From Serratia marcescens (GTDB lineage: Bacteria; Pseudomonadota; Gammaproteobacteria; Enterobacterales; Enterobacteriaceae), in the NCBI GenBank assembly GCA_015548865.1, contig JADMXW010000013.1:62001-126000 (forward strand): a stretch of DNA of 64,000 nt, read 5' to 3'. Position 1 is the first letter of the stretch. Each line of letters starts with the position of its first letter. Position numbers and translations under genes: made by a program. Shown in pieces: positions 59,369 through 64,000 of this stretch. The notes beneath the pieces were generated by a model, which saw only the letters and a list, made by a program, of their open reading frames with translations, had not been told where the DNA came from and made no database searches.

Positions 59369-60886
59369 ATGACGCTCTACACGTCCGACTACCTGGAGTA
59401 TTACCTCACCCTCGTCGGGTGGATCGTCCACAACGGCATCTGGTCGGTTCTGGTCGCCAGCGGCCTGTTCGCACTTCCGTTTCTCGCCATCGTGATTCAG
59501 GAATGGCTGAAAGCGCGCGCGGAAGGGGCAGACGAAGGCAACAAAGGCGTGCTCTCCTCGATGCGGATAGAAAACAGGGTGTTCGTCGCCATCGTCGTGA
59601 TCATGTTCGCCGGCATTCCGTTCATCGACGTGGATCTCAACACCATCAGCTTCGACCAGTCCCGCTCCAGCCAGTGCCAGGTGAACGTTCCCGCGCCCAG
59701 CGATACCGGCTGGGGCCAGTCATTCACCACGCTCAACAACCAGTCCGCCAAAGTGCCGGTCTGGTGGTTCTTCATGCACTCGATCTCCAAGGCGGTCACG
59801 AGCGCCGCCGTCGCGGCGATCCCGTGCGGAACCGACCTGCGGCAGATGAGGATGGACATCGACAACACCCGTATCGACGATCCCCTGCTGGCTCAGGAGG
59901 TGACGGATTTCGCGCTCAACTGCTACGGCCCGGCGCGGGCCAAGCTGTTCATGAACCGGCCGGACCTCAGTGAGGAGCAGATGGCGGACGTCAGCTGGAT
60001 CGGCTCCAACTACTTTGTCGATACGCCGGGATACTACGACACCTACCGCTCCAGCACGCCTCGCGAGTCCTGGCCTTACGATGACAGTCGCGACGCCGGA
60101 CTGACCGAGGTGCCGAGCGGCGCCGGGTATCCAAATTGCAGGGAATGGTGGTCGGATGGCTCAACCGGCCTGCGTGCCCGCCTGCTGGCTCAGGTCGATC
60201 CCAATCTGCTTTCGCGCATGGCGAACTGGGCCGGCTTCATCTCCAGGACCGAACTGGACGATTCCGTGATCCGCGCCATCGCTGCACCGCGGCAGCAGAA
60301 GCTGAATCAGGGCGCCGTCTACACCGACTACGGCGGACAGATCGATAAGACCTTGCCGAATATCGTGACACGGGGCGCGGGCGATGTGGGGATGGCGGTT
60401 GGCGCCTTGGGTTTCTTCCCAGCGATGGACGTCATGCGCCAGGCGCTGCCCATGTCGTTGTCGCTGCTCAAGATGGCGCTGGTGATCTGCATTCCGCTCG
60501 TCCTGGTGATCGGCACCTATGACCTGAAAACCCTGGTCACGGTGAGCGTGGTGCAGTTCGCACTGTTCTTCGTCGACTTCTGGTTCCAATTGGCACGCTG
60601 GGTCGATTCCACGATCCTGGACGCGCTCTATGGCTGGGGATGGGGCTACAACCGCCCGATGACCAATTTCGATCCGGTGATGGGGCTGAACAATGCGTTC
60701 GGCGATCTGCTGTTGAATTTCGTCATGGCAACGATGTTCCTGGTGTTGCCTGGGTTCTGGCTCGCCGCGTTGACATGGGTTGGCGTGCGCGCGGCTGGAA
60801 TAGTTTCCGCCTTTTCGAACAGCACCAAAGACGCAGCATCGGCTGGAGGGAAAGGACCTGCCGTCATCTCAAGCAAGCTGAAGTAG
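59369..60886 (+). CDS. traG: TraG N-terminal-domain protein (mating-pair stabilisation)
   Basis: The 505-residue membrane protein matches TraG-N: the start MTLYTSDYLEYYLTLVGWIV, a periplasmic loop with C-x-V (SSQCQVNVPAPSDTGWGQSF, VPVWWFFMHSISKAVTSAAV) and a C-terminal group of four membrane segments. TraG-N proteins anchor the channel in the inner membrane and contribute to mating-pair stability. GGAGGA precedes the ATG at 59369. It ends the plus-strand transfer operon; DUF3742 is convergent 7 bp away. Confidence 0.9.
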   Translation: MTLYTSDYLEYYLTLVGWIVHNGIWSVLVASGLFALPFLAIVIQEWLKARAEGADEGNKGVLSSMRIENRVFVAIVVIMFAGIPFIDVDLNTISFDQSRSSQCQVNVPAPSDTGWGQSFTTLNNQSAKVPVWWFFMHSISKAVTSAAVAAIPCGTDLRQMRMDIDNTRIDDPLLAQEVTDFALNCYGPARAKLFMNRPDLSEEQMADVSWIGSNYFVDTPGYYDTYRSSTPRESWPYDDSRDAGLTEVPSGAGYPNCREWWSDGSTGLRARLLAQVDPNLLSRMANWAGFISRTELDDSVIRAIAAPRQQKLNQGAVYTDYGGQIDKTLPNIVTRGAGDVGMAVGALGFFPAMDVMRQALPMSLSLLKMALVICIPLVLVIGTYDLKTLVTVSVVQFALFFVDFWFQLARWVDSTILDALYGWGWGYNRPMTNFDPVMGLNNAFGDLLLNFVMATMFLVLPGFWLAALTWVGVRAAGIVSAFSNSTKDAASAGGKGPAVISSKLK

Positions 60887-60893
60887 CTGGCGT

Positions 60894-61274
60894 TCAGAGG
60901 TCCTTTTCATCGGGAAAGTCAGGATGATCAGTATCGTTGTAAGGCACCGGGTCGTATCCTGGTGTCTCGCGGAGATCTTCCTGACTGGTAAACACCCACA
61001 TCTTTTCTTCCTCAGCGTCGCCACGTCCGGCTGACCAGGCAACTGCAACAGCGAACAGGAGCAGCAAGGCGAGCCAGAAGGCGACGTAGAAGAAAACGCC
61101 CAGCACAGCGAGCTTGACGGCCCACACCAGAACGGTTGCGACACCCGTCGGCGCGCCAACCGAAACCAGCCAGCGTGCGGCTTTCTTCTCCAACCGGGCA
61201 TAACCACGCCAGGCACGCCCCATGCCACTACCGAGCCGGTAGGCCCATCGTTTGTTGTGTGCGTGCGTTGCCAT
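60894..61274 (-). CDS. DUF3742 family ICE protein
   Basis: The 126-residue protein starts MATHAHNKRWAYRLGSGMGR; the GGAG-like GAGGAT site suits the ATG at 61274 better than those at 61280 or 61295. Two hydrophobic segments follow (VATVLVWAVKLAVLGVFFYV, AFWLALLLLFAVAVAW) and an acidic tail (YDPVPYNDTDHPDFPDEKDL). DUF3742 is a constant marker of PFGI-1-class ICEs beside traG; its role is unknown. Confidence 0.87.
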   Translation of the reverse strand: MATHAHNKRWAYRLGSGMGRAWRGYARLEKKAARWLVSVGAPTGVATVLVWAVKLAVLGVFFYVAFWLALLLLFAVAVAWSAGRGDAEEEKMWVFTSQEDLRETPGYDPVPYNDTDHPDFPDEKDL

Positions 61275-61409
61275 GGTCATATCCTCGCTTCTCATTGCTG
61301 CATCAGTTCATGGTTGAAATATCTTCCTCTGTCGTTCGCAGACGGATTGGAGGCTCTTCCTCCTTGCATCAGACCTCCGCAAGGGAGCTTTGTTCATTCG
61401 CTAATGGCT

Positions 61410-61832
61410 TCATCTAGGCTTCCACGGGTCGACCACCGTGATGCCACAGTCCACGAAGTCCTTGACGTTACGGGTTGCGAGGCCGGCGCCTCGCGATTTT
61501 GCGATCGCCGCGATCATGGCGTCGAACTGGCTGATCGACTTGCCCGCCAGTTTGCGTGACGTTGCGATTTCCGCGTAGGCATCGGCTGCATCATTGTCGA
61601 AGCCCAGCACCTGCCCGGCCATATCCGAAGCGAATATCCCGTGGATCGCGTCCAGCAGCGTGGCTTTGCGCTGACCATCCGGCAGCAGGCGAGCTCCGTA
61701 CAGCAGCTCCGCCCGCGTCACTGTCGTGGTGAACAGCGCTGAGCGAGGTTGCTCTGCCAGCCACGCCAAGGCAAGCGCATCTGGTACGGGCCGAAGTGTT
61801 TCGGACAGAACATTGGTATCCAGGACAATCAT
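61410..61832 (-). CDS. fitB: FitB/VapC-family PIN-domain toxin
   Basis: The 140-residue PIN nuclease has MIVLDTNVLSETLRP with the first metal-binding aspartate, TVTRAELLYGARLL with the glutamate, and SISQFDAMIAAIAKSRGAGL and TRNVKDF with the last acidic residues. All four are present, so it should be an active ribonuclease toxin of the FitB type. It overlaps the antitoxin gene by 4 bp. Confidence 0.9.
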   Translation of the reverse strand: MIVLDTNVLSETLRPVPDALALAWLAEQPRSALFTTTVTRAELLYGARLLPDGQRKATLLDAIHGIFASDMAGQVLGFDNDAADAYAEIATSRKLAGKSISQFDAMIAAIAKSRGAGLATRNVKDFVDCGITVVDPWKPR

Positions 61833-62083
61833 GCCCCCAACTCCGGCGGGTTGCGGATGGCCTCGCGACTCGGCAGTTCCAACTCGATCCCACCCAACGG
61901 CTCCACCCGCGCACGGATTGCCTCGACCAGAGAACTCCCACGCGAAGTCTCGGTAGACAAAGCGGCCCGCAAAATATCGCGCGCCTCATCCTCCATCGAG
62001 CGGCCATGCTGGGCGGCCTGTACGCGGAGACGCGCCTTCAACGCCTCATCAATATTGCGGATGGTCATTGTCGTCATCGCCAT
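61829..62083 (-). CDS. fitA: FitA-family ribbon-helix-helix antitoxin
   Basis: The 84-residue protein MAMTTMTIRNIDEALKARLR has the FitA/Arc-type ribbon-helix-helix (RVQAAQHGRSMEDEARDILR) and a C-terminal arm for the toxin (IRARVEPLGGIELELPSREA). The in-frame ATG at 62077 (MTTMTIRN) is an alternative start. A perfect palindrome 30 bp upstream is the expected operator of the FitAB complex. Confidence 0.9.
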   Translation of the reverse strand: MAMTTMTIRNIDEALKARLRVQAAQHGRSMEDEARDILRAALSTETSRGSSLVEAIRARVEPLGGIELELPSREAIRNPPELGA

Positions 62084-62112
62084 AGCACACCTCCATCAGT
62101 CATTGATGACAT

Positions 62113-62129
62113 ATTAGTCATTGACTAAT
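62113..62129. promoter_or_regulatory. Palindromic fitAB operator
   Basis: ATTAGTCA-T-TGACTAAT is a perfect 17-bp palindrome. A second half-site AGTCATTGATGAC lies just beside it at about 62098-62110. The FitA ribbon-helix-helix is expected to bind here for autorepression. Confidence 0.8.
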
Positions 62130-62203
62130 GGAAATGCAAGATGGCTGCTCTCGCATCAGCCTGCCTGTGAGACGGCAGGGATCGCATCGACTGCAGGCGG
62201 TTC

Positions 62204-62452
62204 TCAATGCTGCGTTGCAGGCATCAAATCGCCAGCCACATCGAGATCGATACGCTTCAGCTTCTCCAGCAAATCATAAAATTCACGCTCACCGCCCAGA
62301 ATACGAGTGAACACCGCGCACTGGCAGATGAGAGAGTCGAGCAACAGACGCTGGTCCAGCGCAGTGTCGCATTCGGCTACGCCCGACAGGATAAGCGAGT
62401 ACGCACGCTGCGCATGAATGCTGGTTTTCTTGTTGCTGTCCGAGTGATCCAT
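62204..62452 (-). CDS. Small ICE protein of unknown function, 82 aa
   Basis: The short helical protein MDHSDSNKKTSIHAQRAYSL has a good GGAGGGG ribosome site 6 bases before its ATG. It reads SLILSGVAECDTALDQRLLL and ends DLDVAGDLMPATQH. Similar short proteins lie upstream of traI in related elements; I know no function. It points away from traI. Confidence 0.65.
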   Translation of the reverse strand: MDHSDSNKKTSIHAQRAYSLILSGVAECDTALDQRLLLDSLICQCAVFTRILGGEREFYDLLEKLKRIDLDVAGDLMPATQH

Positions 62453-62522
62453 GCCGTCCCCTCCATGGCTTTAATCCCCGCGCCATTCGGAATGGAATCC
62501 GACAGATGGCGGCGACCCGCAG

Positions 62523-62640
62523 GGGTGAGAAACCGGCTGATACCAGACCGACCAGACGCATGCGTCTGCCCTACGGATCGCCATAACGCGACCCGCTGGT
62601 ATCAATTCGGGTTCTCACACCCGGCGCCGATGAGCGGCGC
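62523..62640. repeat. Nested inverted repeats upstream of traI (candidate oriT)
   Basis: GGGTGAGAA plus GGCTGATACCAG (62523-62546) is matched on the other side by CTGGTATCA (62596-62604) and GGGTTCTCACACCC (62608-62621). Between them lies a perfect 16-bp palindrome, CAGACGCATGCGTCTG (62553-62568). A further GCGCC/GGCGC stem follows (62625-62640). No gene covers this part. Nested inverted repeats next to a relaxase gene are what an oriT looks like, but no nick site is recognisable. Confidence 0.45.
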
Positions 62641-62943
62641 ACAGCAAGGATTGCACATCGCAATTTGCTGGATCAATCAAAAGATTAGATTTTCCAGATA
62701 GATAAGCACTGTCACGCTCTTGTTGTCGCAGTCAGAAATGCACGCGCCTGACCATCCGCGCAGGACGACAAAGGGATGCCTCCAGTACCGCATTCTTGCT
62801 CGCTGCCGCTGGCCCACGGGGCTATATCAAAGGGCTTCGGCAAGGGCAAAAGGTCGGCAAGGGACAAGGGAATGGGGCCCAAGGGGAATGGGCCTACCTG
62901 AAAAGGAAAAGGCTCTCCTGCGACCTCAATTTCAGGTGCTTAC

Positions 62944-64000
62944 ATGTTCGCGCTGTTCCAACGAAAACGACCCGTGCAGGCCGCTACCGTATCGCCTGCT
63001 ACTGCAACAAAAGGCAAAGGGCTGACGCGGCCGGAATCGGCCGCGTCTCTGTTGGCGACCTCTCGGCGCCAGAAGTTGCTGGAACACATCTGGCAGCGGA
63101 CATCACTCTCGCGTCAACAGTTCGCGGCGCTATATCTTGCTCCACTGGAACGGTACGCCGAGCTGGTCCAGCAGTTCCCGGCGTCGGAATCGCATCACCA
63201 CGCCTATCCTGGGGGCCTGCTCGATCACGGGCTTGAGATCGTCGCCTATGCGCTCAAGCTGCGTCAGTCCCACCTTCTTCCGGCGGGAACGACACCCGAG
63301 GACCAGGCCGCACAAGCCGAAGCCTGGACGGCTGCAACAGCCTATGCCGCGCTGCTCCATGATATTGGCAAGATCGCCGTCGATCTGCATGTCGAGATGA
63401 GCGATGGCAGCGTGTGGCACCCCTGGCACGGGCCGTTGCAGCATCCGTACCGCTTCCGCTACCGCAAGGACCGCGAATACCGCCTGCACAGTGCAGCGAG
63501 CGGATTGCTCTACAACCGATTGCTCGATCGCGACATCCTCGACTGGCTCAGTGGCTACCGTGAACTATGGGCGGCGTTGCTTTACGTGCTGGCTGGACAG
63601 TACGAGCACGCCGGCGTGCTGGGCGAGCTGGTCACGCAAGCCGACCGCGCCTCAGTCGCCCAGGAACTGGGCGGTGATCCCGCCAAGGCAATGGCCGCGC
63701 CGAAGCACGCTTTGCAGCGCAAATTGCTGGAAGGACTTCGCTATCTGCTCAAGGAAGAGCTGAAGCTGAACCAGCCGCAGGCATCGGATGGCTGGCTGAC
63801 ACAGGATGCCTTGTGGCTCGTCTCGAAGACGGTTTCGGACAAACTGCGCGCACATTTGCTGTCGCAGGGCATCGAGGGGATTCCGGCCAACAACACGGCC
63901 GTCTTCAACATCCTGCAAGACCACGGCATGCTGCAGGCCACACCTGACGACAAAGCCATCTGGAAAGCGGTCGTCACCAGCGAGGCAGGCTGGACGCACA
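62944..64000 (+). CDS. traI: TraI_2-domain MobH relaxase (3' end off the window)
   Basis: Translation from the ATG at 62944 (MFALFQRKRPVQAATVSPAT) stays open to the window edge, 352 codons. The HD-type TraI_2 core is clear: SHHHAYPGGLLDHGLEIVAY, then YAALLHDIGKIAVDLHVEM and GQYEHAGVLGELV. The MobH relaxases of PFGI-1/SXT-type elements use this histidine/aspartate metal site to nick oriT. The family is about 600-700 residues long, so roughly half is missing. The ribosome site is weak (AGGTG). The 490 bp upstream contain the nested inverted repeats. Confidence 0.9.
   Translation, partial: MFALFQRKRPVQAATVSPATATKGKGLTRPESAASLLATSRRQKLLEHIWQRTSLSRQQFAALYLAPLERYAELVQQFPASESHHHAYPGGLLDHGLEIVAYALKLRQSHLLPAGTTPEDQAAQAEAWTAATAYAALLHDIGKIAVDLHVEMSDGSVWHPWHGPLQHPYRFRYRKDREYRLHSAASGLLYNRLLDRDILDWLSGYRELWAALLYVLAGQYEHAGVLGELVTQADRASVAQELGGDPAKAMAAPKHALQRKLLEGLRYLLKEELKLNQPQASDGWLTQDALWLVSKTVSDKLRAHLLSQGIEGIPANNTAVFNILQDHGMLQATPDDKAIWKAVVTSEAGWTH

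Noticed and set aside
62289-62561. 90-codon minus-strand frame across the inverted repeat before traI
   Set aside because: It lacks a ribosome site and overlaps the better-supported 82-residue gene in another frame.
1-64000. Integrase, attachment site, rRNA or tRNA genes
   Set aside because: None was recognised; the ends of the ICE must lie outside the window.

Overview
The window is GC-rich gamma/betaproteobacterial DNA. The gene families fit a Pseudomonas-, Xanthomonadaceae- or Burkholderiales-type host, but there is no rRNA or housekeeping gene to decide the genus. Most of it is one integrative and conjugative element (ICE) of the PFGI-1/ICEclc/ICEHin1056 class, with a G-type type IV secretion system and a MobH (TraI_2) relaxase. 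No integrase or attachment site lies in the window, so the element continues beyond it.

Layout. 1-2.1 kb (minus strand): an AraC regulator and the branched-chain amino acid exporter azlCD; azlD runs off the left edge. 2.2-3.05 kb: a tacAT-type toxin-antitoxin pair. 3.2-20.1 kb: the plus-strand ICE maintenance region. It holds a GHKL ATPase, DUF3577, DUF3275, DUF932, a DUF6094-type methyltransferase, an SNF2-like helicase, a tandem family of three paralogues and many unnamed proteins. Two kinds of repeated leader run through this block. One is a roughly 135-nt multi-stem element whose stems keep pairing by compensatory changes in five copies. The other is a short two-hairpin leader just before the start codon, whose second stem often pairs with the Shine-Dalgarno sequence.

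20.1-27.7 kb is metabolic cargo: a secreted cupin, a NicC-like and a TfdB-like FAD monooxygenase, a TetR regulator, an MFS exporter, an EamA exporter and a 2-oxoglutarate dioxygenase resembling L-isoleucine 4-hydroxylase. Three near-identical 25-bp sites, before the cupin, the TetR gene and the MFS gene, point to one regulon.

28-44.2 kb and 56.2-60.9 kb are the conjugation machinery: PilL-N, SLT transglycosylase, TraD, RAQPRD, TraL/E/K/B/V-like proteins, TraC, TIGR03757/03756/03755 and TraG-N. It is interrupted by cargo: csrA with hipBA (34.3-36.2 kb), an MHYT-GGDEF-EAL protein (44.2-46.4 kb), and 47.7-56.1 kb with a tetR-ibrA-GNAT-ibrB operon, a DosP-type haem-PAS phosphodiesterase broken by one in-frame stop, an Aer-like chemoreceptor and a LysR scrap. 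60.9-64 kb: DUF3742, a fitAB toxin-antitoxin pair with a palindromic operator, a small ICE protein, a nested inverted repeat that could be an oriT, and the start of the relaxase traI.

Together the backbone supplies transfer and maintenance, three toxin-antitoxin pairs supply retention, and the cargo supplies aromatic oxidation, amino-acid hydroxylation/export and oxygen/c-di-GMP sensing. Family names are from recognition of the sequences, not from database searches.
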